Shown here piece by piece: positions 25,392 to 33,859 of a DNA stretch of 64,000 nt. The first letter of the stretch is position 1. Each line of letters begins with the position of its first letter. The notes under the pieces are model-generated. The model was not told the DNA's origin and did not search any database. It worked only from the letters and a program-made list of their open reading frames with translations. Made by a program: the position numbers and the translations under genes. Origin of the DNA: a virus; IMG/VR virus record IMGVR_UViG_3300024503_000015, positions 142,182 to 206,181 of that record; one strand, written 5' to 3'.

Positions 25392-25648
25392 TTGTCTTTG
25401 CCAACAGTAACGATAATTGTTTCTAAATCATCGAAATCACTGAATACATCGTTCCAGTTGCCTTTGTGTGCAATACTGATTGCTTTGTTAATTAGTGCAG
25501 GTTTGATTTCTAATTCTTCTGCTACTGCCTTAACTGTTTCTTTTAAGCCTTCTGTCAGACTTTCAATTTCATATTTGACTTGAACGCCTTCGTTAATTAG
25601 TCGCTCTAGTTTGGCCTTTTCTTCTGGTCCATAGGTTCTATTGCCCAT
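25388..25648 (-). CDS. dsbA: DsbA-like double-stranded DNA-binding protein
   Basis: 86 residues. The C-terminal two-thirds (KETVKAVAEELEIKPALINKAI..HKGNWNDVF) aligns by eye with T4 DsbA (IRIRAKDELGVDGKMFNRLL..HKDNRDVF). T4 DsbA binds dsDNA at late promoters and enhances late transcription. AGGAG SD and its own consensus promoter. The call rests on that hand alignment and similar size. Confidence 0.7.
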   Translation of the reverse strand: MGNRTYGPEEKAKLERLINEGVQVKYEIESLTEGLKETVKAVAEELEIKPALINKAISIAHKGNWNDVFSDFDDLETIIVTVGKDK

Positions 25649-25672
25649 GATATCTCCTTAGTAATAAGTTTA

Positions 25673-25701
25673 ATTATATATGTTTATTTGATCAGAGTCA
25701 A
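25673..25701 (-). promoter_or_regulatory. sigma70-type promoter of the DsbA-like gene
   Basis: Minus strand: TTGACT at 25701-25696, 17 bp, TATAAT at 25678-25673. Directly follows the terminator of the previous transcript, so it starts an independent unit that probably runs into gp43. Confidence 0.87.
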
Positions 25702-25721
25702 CGAATATTTTGTCAAAAGAC

Positions 25722-25747
25722 AAAAAAAGCGGCCGAAGCCGCTTTTT
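25722..25747. terminator. bidirectional intrinsic terminator (GCGGC stem, TTCG/CGAA loop)
   Basis: GCGGC / GCCGC stem with a UUCG tetraloop on the leftward strand, flanked by A7 and T5. This gives a U-rich tail in both directions, the same style as T4 terminators. It ends the transcript of the gene at 25761 leftward. Confidence 0.92.
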
Positions 25748-25760
25748 AAGTGTTAGTATT

Positions 25761-27539
25761 TTACTTTGCTGGAGCCGCAGGTGCTGCCGCAGGAGCCGCA
25801 GGTTGTTGTCCGCCTGCTGCCTTAGCCTTTTTAAGTTTGTCTAACTTGGAAATTACAACATCTAGACGTTTTTGGACATCTGCTGGTAAGCCTGCTTTGA
25901 TTGCAGGATCTTGTCCATATTGATCTAGAACTTTCAAATGCTTCTGTAGTTCTGCTAGATCTTTTGGATCCATTTCAATGTCACCGCCGCTAAATGCTTT
26001 CCATAGTGCGCCTAGTGCCAATGCCCCACCAACAGCGGCAGTTGCAATAGCCGCTTTTGGATTCTTTAGTACACCAAGTGCCTTTGATCCTGCGCCTTTG
26101 ACAAAGTCCATGGCACGTTGTCCCCAACTTGGTTTTGGAGTAATGTCTCTGAATGGAACATCGATGACGTTTGGATTAGCACCACCTGGTGTAGATAGTG
26201 CCGGTAGTTTGCCGCCAGGACCAGGTAGTGCTGGCACAGGTGCTTCACTTAGATAATCTCTTGTAATAGCAATTTGTTCTGCTTCGCTAAAGTATTTGAT
26301 ATTTTTCATAACAAACGCTCTTGCTTCGTTTTCAGTCATTGCTAATACATCTTCTTCAGTTACACTTTCAGAAATTTTGTACTTAGTAACGATTGCTTCG
26401 ATAGCAGTTAATGATTGTGTTAACTGACTACGTGCAACGATATTTTTACCGTCTGCCAATAGTGTAGATAGTTCAGGAGTAACTTTACCAGTTTCTGGTT
26501 TGCCTGCCATCTTTTCAAATGCTTTAATACCAGCAACAGTTTTAGGACCCATCTTACCATCGATTGGACCAGGGTCAACACCTAATGCTTTTAGTTGTTC
26601 TTGAATTTTCTGAATTGCAGGATCTGCACCAGCAGTCTTCTTATCTTGTGCAGTCTTATCTTGTGCAGTCTTGTCTTGAGATGCTTTAGTATCAGCGGCA
26701 ACTTTATCTGCTTCTGCACTTGCGGCATCTAAGTCTTTATCCATCTTTGCATCGTATTTTGCTTTTTCGGCTGCTTCAACATCTGCAACAGTTTTCTTAG
26801 CATCATCGATTGCTTTACGTACTTCTGGATCATCTCCTAAAGTTTCTAATTCGTCAATTAACGCATTAATTTGATCTGCCACTGCCTTGGCTTCTGGACT
26901 TAGTTGCTCTTGCATTGGTACATCACCAACTACGTCTTGGAATTCTCTCATCAATGATTCAAAGATACTTCCTTCACCAACTTTTAATCCACCAAGTTTT
27001 GGAGCATTAGCAGTCATGCCTGGCATCTTAAGTCCAGTTCCGCTACTTGCTGTTCCGGTATCTGATCCACCAGTAATAGATTGTAACTTTTTAACCAAGT
27101 CCGCTAATTGCGGAAGTTTTTCTGCTTTAATTTCGGCAGTCTGGCGATCTTTATTAACTTTGTCACTAGTACCTTTAACTGCGGTATCGTGTTCGCCTTT
27201 GTCGTCGCCACGGAACATACGTCCTAGTGCTGTAGATGTTTTTGCGTTTTGTGGAACTAAACCTAGATCTGCAAGTGTTTTATCTGCGCTTGATGTTGCA
27301 GTTGCGGCAATACTGTATTTGCCACCCATGCTGTTTGGCTGTCCTTGCTTGCCAACAAAGTAACCGCTAACAGGATCATACAAACCTGGTAGTTTGTGTT
27401 TCCATGCTAGGTCATTAAGGATCTCTGCACGTTCTTGCTCGTCTGATTTACCAGCAACTGCGGCTTCAACGTCTTTGATTGTGATAGCCTCTGCAAGTAC
27501 TACAGTATCCAATTTGTTTAGAATTGATCTAATATCCAT
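25761..27539 (-). CDS. large head- or virion-associated protein with a peptidoglycan-binding domain
   Basis: 592 residues. The N-terminal ~17 residues (MDIRSILNKLDTVVLAE) end in LAE before A18, matching the T4 prohead-protease site. Then a low-complexity Ala/Lys region with AQDKT repeats, a peptidoglycan-binding domain (~316-362: LKALGVDPGPIDGKMGPKT), a hydrophobic segment (~503-518) and an Ala/Pro-rich tail. Peptidoglycan binding suggests a role at the host wall, perhaps during entry or lysis. Preceded by a late-type motif and followed by a terminator, so it is a late monocistronic unit. Confidence 0.8.
   Translation of the reverse strand: MDIRSILNKLDTVVLAEAITIKDVEAAVAGKSDEQERAEILNDLAWKHKLPGLYDPVSGYFVGKQGQPNSMGGKYSIAATATSSADKTLADLGLVPQNAKTSTALGRMFRGDDKGEHDTAVKGTSDKVNKDRQTAEIKAEKLPQLADLVKKLQSITGGSDTGTASSGTGLKMPGMTANAPKLGGLKVGEGSIFESLMREFQDVVGDVPMQEQLSPEAKAVADQINALIDELETLGDDPEVRKAIDDAKKTVADVEAAEKAKYDAKMDKDLDAASAEADKVAADTKASQDKTAQDKTAQDKKTAGADPAIQKIQEQLKALGVDPGPIDGKMGPKTVAGIKAFEKMAGKPETGKVTPELSTLLADGKNIVARSQLTQSLTAIEAIVTKYKISESVTEEDVLAMTENEARAFVMKNIKYFSEAEQIAITRDYLSEAPVPALPGPGGKLPALSTPGGANPNVIDVPFRDITPKPSWGQRAMDFVKGAGSKALGVLKNPKAAIATAAVGGALALGALWKAFSGGDIEMDPKDLAELQKHLKVLDQYGQDPAIKAGLPADVQKRLDVVISKLDKLKKAKAAGGQQPAAPAAAPAAPAK
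26641..26690 (-). repeat. short tandem repeat encoding AQDKT
   Basis: A 15-base unit, read on the plus strand as cttatcttgtgcagt with one variant, repeats about three times in the gene. It encodes AQDKT AQDKT AQDK in the low-complexity linker. Likely a length-variable linker rather than a functional site. Confidence 0.6.
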
Positions 27540-27564
27540 TTGTTTGTCCCCAAAATCTTATTAA

Positions 27565-27574
27565 GTATTTATCA
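27565..27574 (-). promoter_or_regulatory. late-type promoter motif TGATAAATAC
   Basis: Minus strand, 26 bases upstream of the ATG at 27539. It is one of five near-identical GATAAATA[CT] sites found before the structural-type genes and is the counterpart of T4 TATAAATA. Confidence 0.75.
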
Positions 27575-27661
27575 GTGCTCACTTTAAATCGTCAGGGTAG
27601 CGAATCCGTTGATTAGCCCAGCAGCCGGGCACATAACCCCAAACGGTCCTAGGGTATGTTC

Positions 27662-27760
27662 TTACAATTCATAAGGAATTCCGGCTAATCCGCATCCAAA
27701 GCGAGCTAACCCTTCTACAATGTCATTAAACAGGGCTGTAAGGGTTTCTCGGACGGTCAT
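27662..27760 (-). CDS. possible 32-aa micro-ORF
   Basis: Reads MTVRETLTALFNDIVEGL then ARFGCGLAGIPYEL, with GAGGAA 7 bases before the ATG. An in-frame ATG 6 bases earlier would give 34 residues. It lies in the 260-base gap between the Dps-like gene and the next gene and overlaps another micro-ORF in a different frame. Very short, so coding is uncertain; it may instead be part of a structured RNA. Confidence 0.35.
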   Translation of the reverse strand: MTVRETLTALFNDIVEGLARFGCGLAGIPYEL

Positions 27761-27800
27761 AGCCATCTTCCTCTGGGTAAACTGGATATTCGTTTTCCAT
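27726..27800 (-). CDS. possible 24-aa micro-ORF coupled to the Dps-like gene
   Basis: MENEYPVYPEEDGYDRPRNP and 4 more residues; its ATG overlaps the Dps-like stop as TAATG, the coupling style used elsewhere here. Acidic, Tyr/Pro-rich. The same frame reopens later (to 27579) with another Pro/Tyr-rich stretch, so this may be a remnant of one larger gene. Low confidence. Confidence 0.35.
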   Translation of the reverse strand: MENEYPVYPEEDGYDRPRNPYSPV

Positions 27801-28234
27801 TATTTTAGAGTTGCTCGCAACATCCATGAATGTTTGCGATGAGCATCTTGACGATCTGCTAGGAAATTAGCAAGACCAAATTCATTGTTTGTTTCTGCAA
27901 TTTTGTACACTAGGCCAAATAAGTTAGCCATTTTATCAGAGTCTTCTAATAAAATTTGTGTCATAGATAGTGCATCTGGAATCTCTGTTTCATCATCAAT
28001 TTTAGTAAGCATAGTGAAACGTTCAAAACTACCAGGAGTGTAACTACCACTCTTGCGAATATTTTCTGCAAAAGTATCTATACTTCCATATACTTCTTCG
28101 TAGATGTTACCAAATAGTTCATGAAATTCTGCAAAATCAGGTCCTTCTACGTTCCAGTGAAAGTAGTGTGCCTTTAGATAAAAACTAAATTCTGATGCGA
28201 ATACTATTTTAAGTGCTTTTGCTAATTCTTCCAT
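27800..28234 (-). CDS. Dps-like ferritin
   Basis: 144 residues, four-helix ferritin-like. Dps ferroxidase ligands are conserved: H26 (HWNVEG), H38, D53 and E57 in the FHELFGNIYEEVYGSIDTF helix. Dps stores iron as ferrihydrite and uses peroxide, protecting DNA; some also bind DNA. In a phage this could protect genome DNA or sequester host iron. It lies among genes whose products look packaged; whether this one is packaged is unknown. It shares one base with a micro-ORF after its stop. Confidence 0.85.
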   Translation of the reverse strand: MEELAKALKIVFASEFSFYLKAHYFHWNVEGPDFAEFHELFGNIYEEVYGSIDTFAENIRKSGSYTPGSFERFTMLTKIDDETEIPDALSMTQILLEDSDKMANLFGLVYKIAETNNEFGLANFLADRQDAHRKHSWMLRATLK

Positions 28235-28468
28235 TTATGCCACCTGTGCTACTGCGTATACGGCTGTGACTAACATAGTTTTTAAATTTATGTCGTCTGC
28301 CTCTTCTTCTAATTTATCTGTTCTGACTAGGTCTAGCATTAATTCTCTAAACTCGTCTTCGCCTATTTGTCCTTGCTGACGTGCTTCACATATCTGCAAT
28401 GCCACTGCGGCACGTTCAGCCGCCCATGGGCGACCACATTGTGTTAACATCTGCAACTGTTCTATCAT
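28235..28468 (-). CDS. conserved small phage protein, 77 aa
   Basis: Unknown. WAAERAAVALQICEARQQGQI and the downstream helix recall a cyanophage hypothetical protein. Acidic, helical. It abuts the Dps-like gene and shares one base with the lipoprotein gene. Confidence 0.78.
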   Translation of the reverse strand: MIEQLQMLTQCGRPWAAERAAVALQICEARQQGQIGEDEFRELMLDLVRTDKLEEEADDINLKTMLVTAVYAVAQVA

Positions 28469-28854
28469 TAGAATCTCCCAAGAACTGCACTAGCGGCTTT
28501 ATCCGCTTGTGTAGCCATTAATTTCTTTTTAATTTCGCAGTAAGTTTCGCTACCCTGCTTTTCTGTACTGCGTTTATAAAAGTCATCTACAGTTTCCTGC
28601 ATAGGTTTAACTAACTTAAGAACGTCCTGTTGACGCCAACCTTTGCTTTCACTATAAAGTTGAAACCATTCTAAATTATCTTTGATAATTTTAACCTGTG
28701 GTGCGTGTGCTTGTTTACAATCTAATTGTGCTACACTTTGACGCACGTCTATAATACGTGCTGATTGATTAGGATCGCTGAAACTAGGAATCCAACTCTT
28801 AACAGTAGCGCAACCTGTTAATGATATTGCTAATGCTAAGACAAGGGCTCTCAT
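28468..28854 (-). CDS. predicted lipoprotein, 128 aa
   Basis: Lipobox LTGC with the lipidated Cys at C15 (MRALVLALAISLTGC), so it should be anchored in the outer or inner membrane. The mature protein is soluble and helical with two cysteines. Unknown function. It is not an obvious spanin, since it lies away from the lysis genes. ATGA overlap with the gene upstream. Confidence 0.82.
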   Translation of the reverse strand: MRALVLALAISLTGCATVKSWIPSFSDPNQSARIIDVRQSVAQLDCKQAHAPQVKIIKDNLEWFQLYSESKGWRQQDVLKLVKPMQETVDDFYKRSTEKQGSETYCEIKKKLMATQADKAASAVLGRF

Positions 28855-29726
28855 TTTCCATCCTTGACACAGTTATCAACAGTCTTACCGCCTTTCTGTT
28901 TGGTACCCATACGTTTGTAACCATCCCAGCAAGCCTTACCATCGACACCTTTTTGCTTTTCTTCTGCTAATGTAAGGTAGTCTAAGAAAGATTTTTTAGT
29001 TTCCATAGTTGCTGGTTGTTGCTGTTGTACTACGTGTGTGGCAGCACCGTCAGGAACAGATGCTGTATTAGTTACATTCTTGTTAGCATCTTGTTGACGT
29101 CTAACTTTTGCAACACCTAAATCGTATTCGGCATCACTGGCACCTGTTTCCTTGCCAGTTTTGTCATAGGTCTTAACAACATTTAATGGACCGTTCATAT
29201 ACTTTACAGTAATATTGCCAGTGACTAAATCGTGTTCCTGACTATAGCCGTTAAACATTGGACTAGAATATTTGATTGCTTTACCTGCTTTGTCGTAGGT
29301 AAATGAACCAAACCCGCTATCGTGTACTCTAGTACCGTCTTGCTTTACTGTAAGTTTCTCACCGCCTTCTAAATCGTAACGACCTGGTTTAGAAAAATCG
29401 CCCTGTGGAAATGCAGGAGCATTTGGAATTTGTAGATTGGGTTTAAAACCCGGCTCCCCAGGTCTGCCTGCTTCTTCTAGATCGCTGTCTTCTTTTTTAT
29501 TTGCAGTTTTAATATTATACATCTTAGCCACTGCTTTTTCATCATACGGTCTAAAGTCGCTGAGTTTTTCTTTTGCGGCATCAGCGGCAGACGCAACTTT
29601 GTCAGCAACTGTTTTTAATGTATTGTTTTCCTGCACAATAGACACGAAACGGCGCATGTCATTTGCGCCTTCTACTCTACGACTAGATGCTTTATCTAGT
29701 GCTTGTAAAATTTGTTTCATGTCCAT
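28851..29726 (-). CDS. charged virion-type protein with a CWDGY...NCVK ending, 291 aa
   Basis: N-terminus MDMKQILQALDKASSRRVEG resembles the other leader-bearing proteins of this cluster (site RVE before G20 is imperfect). The middle is Gly/Lys-rich and partly repetitive. The C-terminus CWDGYKRMGTKQKGGKTVDN and CVK is an ending I recall from structural proteins of T4-like cyanophages. A head-internal role is inferred. Confidence 0.7.
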   Translation of the reverse strand: MDMKQILQALDKASSRRVEGANDMRRFVSIVQENNTLKTVADKVASAADAAKEKLSDFRPYDEKAVAKMYNIKTANKKEDSDLEEAGRPGEPGFKPNLQIPNAPAFPQGDFSKPGRYDLEGGEKLTVKQDGTRVHDSGFGSFTYDKAGKAIKYSSPMFNGYSQEHDLVTGNITVKYMNGPLNVVKTYDKTGKETGASDAEYDLGVAKVRRQQDANKNVTNTASVPDGAATHVVQQQQPATMETKKSFLDYLTLAEEKQKGVDGKACWDGYKRMGTKQKGGKTVDNCVKDGK

Positions 29727-29730
29727 GATA

Positions 29731-31146
29731 TTATAGGCCTGATAAGAATTTCAAACGAGATAAGTCAGTAGATTCTTTAACTGTTTCTTTTTTCTTATCT
29801 GCTTTGCCGCCCATTTCGTCTTTGCCTAAACGACCAGCAACTACATCACCTTTGGTTACTTTGTCATATGGTTTAGCATTGTTGGCTAAGTTACCATCGC
29901 CCTTTTTCTTTTCAGCAACAACTTTTCTAACAATAGACTTAACTAGGTTAGATTCTTGTACTGCTGGCGTAGGAGCAGTTGTACCACCTTCGGCTTCTAA
30001 TTTCTTTCTAAGAGCACTAATAGTTCTTGCTAAGTTTGTCTTATCGGCACCTGTAGCAGTTTTGTATTGTTCTTCGTATTTTGCGAGTGCTTTTGCAGTT
30101 GGGCTATCTGCTTCAGCACCTTCTTTAAATGCTGGATTTGTAGGACCAGGAGTCTTTTCGCTCCACTCTTTACCCTTGTTTGGACCAGAAGTTACTTTTG
30201 GATACTTGCCAGTCTTTGGATCTTTCTTAGGAGCGGCTGTAGCACCATCTGGTGGGCTCATTACTTGACCTTCGTCAGTTTTCTTTTTCTTTTCTGGAAG
30301 ACCTTTATGCTTTGTACTAGCAAAGTCTTTGGCATCTTTGTCTTTCATGCCTTTAGCAACTTTAGCAACTTCCTTACTGGCTGGCTTTTCGCCTTTCTTT
30401 GCGGCGTGTACCATGCCCATAAATTTTTGTTGTGCTTTGCTTACAGCCTTTTCGACTACTTGTGTAAGGGCTTCCTTAATCATCTTGTCTTTTTCTTTCT
30501 TGTTCTTGGCGTCTTTTTCAGCCTTGGCAATTTTTTCTGCGGCTTCGTCGATTTCATCCTTAACACGGATGCTGGCCACAGTCCAACCTGGATTGTCGCG
30601 TTTCATACGATCACGTACTTCGCCTTGGCTTTCGCCTTCGTCGGCAACAGTAGTAACACCACGAGTTTTGTTATCTTTTTCAAGTTTAACAAAGTATTGT
30701 TTCTTTTCTGATTTATCAACTTGACCTTTCTTTTTGTCAGTTGCACGTACACCAGACGCTTCTTTAACAGCACCTTCTAACAAGGATGCTAATTTTTGTT
30801 CATATGTAGTCATTTCGTCAATTTTCCTTTCTTCGTCATCCATGTCAGACACTGGCTCTTCGCTTGGTAGCTCTTGTTCAGCATCACCTGTAATGTCGTC
30901 GATGTTGGATGCGTTGCTGCCATCGCCGAACTTAACTTGGTACTCCATATAGTGATATACACTATCTAAGTAATCTGCAGATTTAGTAATTTTAGCCTGT
31001 ACCCAACCTTCTAAATCTTGTCCGTCTTGAATCATTTGGAACAATTTCATAGAGTACTTTGCGGCTCTATATAGTTCTGAACGTGCCATAGCCCCTTCGT
31101 GGTCGTCCACTGGTCCTGGCATAACTGGTCTCATCTGGTCGTGCAT
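29731..31146 (-). CDS. large Lys-rich protein with a DUF3008-like segment
   Basis: 471 residues, strongly charged and likely partly disordered. The N-terminal ~70 residues (ELYRAAKYSMKLFQMIQDGQ) are a helical domain known to me from T4-like phages. A segment KAQQKFMGMVHAAKKGE...DFASTKHKGLPE matches DUF3008-type proteins. Internal LLE/G and VKE/S sites could be prohead-protease cut points. A late-type motif 21 bases before the start supports a virion role. Confidence 0.75.
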   Translation of the reverse strand: MHDQMRPVMPGPVDDHEGAMARSELYRAAKYSMKLFQMIQDGQDLEGWVQAKITKSADYLDSVYHYMEYQVKFGDGSNASNIDDITGDAEQELPSEEPVSDMDDEERKIDEMTTYEQKLASLLEGAVKEASGVRATDKKKGQVDKSEKKQYFVKLEKDNKTRGVTTVADEGESQGEVRDRMKRDNPGWTVASIRVKDEIDEAAEKIAKAEKDAKNKKEKDKMIKEALTQVVEKAVSKAQQKFMGMVHAAKKGEKPASKEVAKVAKGMKDKDAKDFASTKHKGLPEKKKKTDEGQVMSPPDGATAAPKKDPKTGKYPKVTSGPNKGKEWSEKTPGPTNPAFKEGAEADSPTAKALAKYEEQYKTATGADKTNLARTISALRKKLEAEGGTTAPTPAVQESNLVKSIVRKVVAEKKKGDGNLANNAKPYDKVTKGDVVAGRLGKDEMGGKADKKKETVKESTDLSRLKFLSGL

Positions 31147-31166
31147 GGTTAAAATCTCCTGGTGTT

Positions 31167-31176
31167 GTATTTATCG
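31167..31176 (-). promoter_or_regulatory. late-type promoter motif CGATAAATAC
   Basis: Minus strand, 21 bases before the ATG at 31146, overlapping the end of the upstream gene. Confidence 0.75.
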
Positions 31177-31830
31177 TTTTGCTATACTGCCGCCTGTTAA
31201 CAGATTAGCCTTCATATCTAGGGCATTTTTAGCAGTACCGTCTTTATTTTTAGGTGTTTTTCCGGCTTTATTTTTGTATACAGGACCCACACTAACCATA
31301 CCTGCACTAGTGCCTCCCGGTGTTGCAGTTTCGTCAAACTTATCGATTCCACGACTCTGCATTCCGCCCTTCTTACGTTTAGCGGCTAATTCTTCTAAAC
31401 CGTGACGTACTTGCTCTAAATTCTGTTCTAAACCCATGAACATGCCGCCTTTGGCTAACTTAGTAATTTGATGCCAAGTTGCTAGGTCATCGCTTTCTGC
31501 CATACGTGCTAATTCTTGTAACTGTTTACGTGTTTGCAAAATGCGTCCTTTTAACGTCATAGGATTTGCTTTATTGTGACTGTGAATCATAGGATCCATA
31601 GGATCATCTGTAGCGGCAATAGGTGCTTCTAAGGTAAGTTGATCTGCAACAGTTTCGCTCATCTGTGCCATTTGTACAGCCTGCGCGGCCAATCTTGCAG
31701 GAATACCTTCTTTAACAAGTTTATCCTGTGCTTGTTGTTCGCTTAGTCCTTGTGCTAATAATGCCTTGGCACGTTTAGCCAAAGCCATCATATCAATAAC
31801 ACCTTCGTTTATAATGTCTATCAATCTCAT
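31171..31830 (-). CDS. head-leader protein, 219 aa
   Basis: N-terminus MRLIDIINEGVID has INE before G10, a perfect match to the T4 prohead-protease consensus. Then a helical Ala/Gln-rich region and a Lys/Gly-rich C-terminus. Function unknown; packaging is an inference from the leader. Overlaps the HAD gene by 4 bases. Confidence 0.72.
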   Translation of the reverse strand: MRLIDIINEGVIDMMALAKRAKALLAQGLSEQQAQDKLVKEGIPARLAAQAVQMAQMSETVADQLTLEAPIAATDDPMDPMIHSHNKANPMTLKGRILQTRKQLQELARMAESDDLATWHQITKLAKGGMFMGLEQNLEQVRHGLEELAAKRKKGGMQSRGIDKFDETATPGGTSAGMVSVGPVYKNKAGKTPKNKDGTAKNALDMKANLLTGGSIAKR

Positions 31831-33572
31831 TTCTTTTTTCCTTGACGCATATTAATTTGCCAGTGTGCTAATTGTTTTTTACGTGGACTAGCAGAATCGC
31901 TACTGCGTATCTTTTTTAACTGTGCTATGCTCATGCCTTTAGTGATGCCGTGACGTTTACTATCACCTTTATCTTGTGGATTTTTTCCATCGGCAAAGTT
32001 TTCATCTACATTAAATGTCGGATCAACTTTTTGACGCGGCATATTCTTAGGCCGCTTTGGATCAACCGGGTCAATGTCTGTGGTATCAAGGCCCAACTTT
32101 TTCAAAGCCGCAATATATTTGTGCTCTTCTTCTTCACTGCCAAAAGATACAATAGTACTAGGAGGCCCTTTACCAAAATCTTTATTTGATAAATTTTTTA
32201 AGTTGGCAATATTCTTACCTAACTTGTACCAATCATACACATCACTTACATCAACTCTAACAGTGCCTCTAGGCATTGTAGGTTTAATTTCAGGACCTCT
32301 TGGTTTTTCATTAGGGTGCTGGTCTTCTTCTGCGTGTTTAAAATATTGTACTTGACGTTCACGTTTCTCTGCACCGGCGCGAGTTGGATACTTACCTAAG
32401 TTCTTATTACCATGTTTGCTTTTTAATTCGTAACCGCCTTTAACTTTAACAATATGTTCGTTAAACTGTTCTGGATTCATTTTACCCCAGTAACGTAGCA
32501 ATACTCCAGCAAGAGCATTGGCTTCGTTTTCGTCTGGACTGCCAGTTGCACCATCTAATTCTCTTGCTTCGTTTTGTTTGCGATGCACTAATTCGTGTGC
32601 TAGTGTTCGCATAATATCCATTTGATGTCTATCTTTAACAGATACAACTATGTCTTGTGTTTCAGGATCAAAGTATCCAAGTGCAGTAGTCTTTGTATCA
32701 CCTACTAATTTAATACGTGGTGCTTGTTCTATTTCTAAAAGTTTGATAGCCCATAATGCAAAGTCTTTGATACGTTGCTTTTTATCTGGAGTCCATGCTT
32801 CCATCAATCCGCCGCCGTCACCGCCGTCTCCCGCAGGCACACTACCTACACCACTGTAGCCTGCATCGGTACCATATAGTCCGTAAGGACCTGGTCCATA
32901 TAACGCACCGTATTTGTTTCTGCGTTTTTTCTTACGACCTTCGTCTACATCTTTGTCACCACTAGTGGCAATTAATTTTCCTTGACTTCTATCTAGACTT
33001 TTTAACTGCTGTGGTTCGTGTTCTTCTTCACCTTGTCCCACACGTTTAGCACGTTTAAGTCCATCTAATATTACTTGTAAACTATCTTCGTCTGCTTGAT
33101 ATTTGATACCAATACCGCCAGCGGCTTCCCAAGCACTGATATTACTACCTCTGTCGTCAATTAATACGTTAGGCATTCCGCTAGGATTTCTAGCGTACTT
33201 GGCTTTGTTTGAAACAATGTAAATGTTGTCTGGCAGTTGATTTAAGTGTTCATCGATCCAAATACGTTTGTATTTTTCACTGCCTTCGTGGTCGCCGCGT
33301 AATGGGCTAGAACAAATATTGTAGCCACCGGCCACATCAACTACAATATCAATTAGTTTGTCTGCTGTAGGAAACTTTGGTAGACGTGCAAAAAAGTCTG
33401 TTCCTACCATTTTGTTTAATGTAGGATCAGTCTTCGCTGGTGGAATGTCTCTGTAGTTTCCGCTTTTAATGCCAGCAAGTTTAGCATACTCTGTGAAAAA
33501 GTCTGCAAGAACTCCGTCCATGTCTACATAGACTTCCATGCCTTGGGGTAATTCTAAATCGCTTGCTCTCAT
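31827..33572 (-). CDS. HAD-type nucleotidase fused to a metallopeptidase-like domain
   Basis: 581 residues. Residues 14-160 are a HAD domain of the 5'-nucleotidase type: DMDGV (D17, D19), SNKAK, and LIDDRGSN. A Gly/Tyr-rich linker follows (~221-258). Residues ~320-352 carry HELVH (H326, H330) with a later Glu (E348/E350), a zinc-metallopeptidase pattern. A charged C-terminus ends in GDSKRHGI...HWQINMRQGKKK, seen in phage virion proteins I recall. The two enzyme domains in one chain are unusual. Substrates unknown. ATGA overlap with its upstream neighbour. Confidence 0.8.
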   Translation of the reverse strand: MRASDLELPQGMEVYVDMDGVLADFFTEYAKLAGIKSGNYRDIPPAKTDPTLNKMVGTDFFARLPKFPTADKLIDIVVDVAGGYNICSSPLRGDHEGSEKYKRIWIDEHLNQLPDNIYIVSNKAKYARNPSGMPNVLIDDRGSNISAWEAAGGIGIKYQADEDSLQVILDGLKRAKRVGQGEEEHEPQQLKSLDRSQGKLIATSGDKDVDEGRKKKRRNKYGALYGPGPYGLYGTDAGYSGVGSVPAGDGGDGGGLMEAWTPDKKQRIKDFALWAIKLLEIEQAPRIKLVGDTKTTALGYFDPETQDIVVSVKDRHQMDIMRTLAHELVHRKQNEARELDGATGSPDENEANALAGVLLRYWGKMNPEQFNEHIVKVKGGYELKSKHGNKNLGKYPTRAGAEKRERQVQYFKHAEEDQHPNEKPRGPEIKPTMPRGTVRVDVSDVYDWYKLGKNIANLKNLSNKDFGKGPPSTIVSFGSEEEEHKYIAALKKLGLDTTDIDPVDPKRPKNMPRQKVDPTFNVDENFADGKNPQDKGDSKRHGITKGMSIAQLKKIRSSDSASPRKKQLAHWQINMRQGKKK

Positions 33573-33856
33573 TTTTTATTTACCGGTTTTTCGCCTGTCA
33601 TGTAAGGTAAACTAAACCATAACTGAAACCACTCAGGTGTTCCAGGTTTAATGTTTTGTTCTCTCTGTATTCTGCCTTTATCACTGCCAGTAACACTGAT
33701 GTTACTGCCCTGATACTCGTGTAGTCTTGCGGCATGACCTAAGCCTGCAAGATACTGCATAGATTTAATTTCGTATATAGGATCAGAAGGATCAAGTAAG
33801 CAGTCGTCTGGACTGTCTTGATTTAAATTTTCTGTACTGATTCTATATTGTTTCAT
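33569..33856 (-). CDS. conserved phage protein, 95 aa
   Basis: Unknown function. The central DPSDPIYEIKSMQYLAGLG recalls a motif of T4-like phage proteins that link to or precede virion enzymes. Three bases after the NMNAT-like gene and overlapping the HAD gene by 4 bases. Confidence 0.75.
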   Translation of the reverse strand: MKQYRISTENLNQDSPDDCLLDPSDPIYEIKSMQYLAGLGHAARLHEYQGSNISVTGSDKGRIQREQNIKPGTPEWFQLWFSLPYMTGEKPVNKK

Positions 33857-33859
33857 TTA

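Larger units (their letters stand above)
27579..27800 (-). other. structured intergenic region
   Basis: Longest stretch without a sizeable gene in the window. It contains the long-range inverted pair GATTAGCC (27690-27683) / GGCTAATC (27618-27611), an inner pair ACATA..CCC / GGG..TATGT, and GCCC..GGGC. Together these could fold into a branched RNA between the Dps-like gene and the late promoter of the next gene. I cannot match it to a known RNA, and no tRNA T-loop is seen. Confidence 0.4.

Noticed and set aside
26887-27363. 158-codon + strand frame opposite the peptidoglycan-binding-domain gene
   Set aside because: Shadow of an Ala/Gly/Lys-rich gene; Ser/Pro/Leu-rich translation without motif or SD.
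27540-27799. tRNA gene in the only larger gap
   Set aside because: No GTTCRA T-loop, no CCA end or cloverleaf could be drawn; base pairing is of a different kind.
30067-30711. Long + strand open frame opposite the Lys-rich gene
   Set aside because: Lys codons (AAG/AAA) read on the other strand give Leu/Phe-rich sequence (LFFLFL...), which is what a shadow of a Lys-rich gene must look like; no SD.
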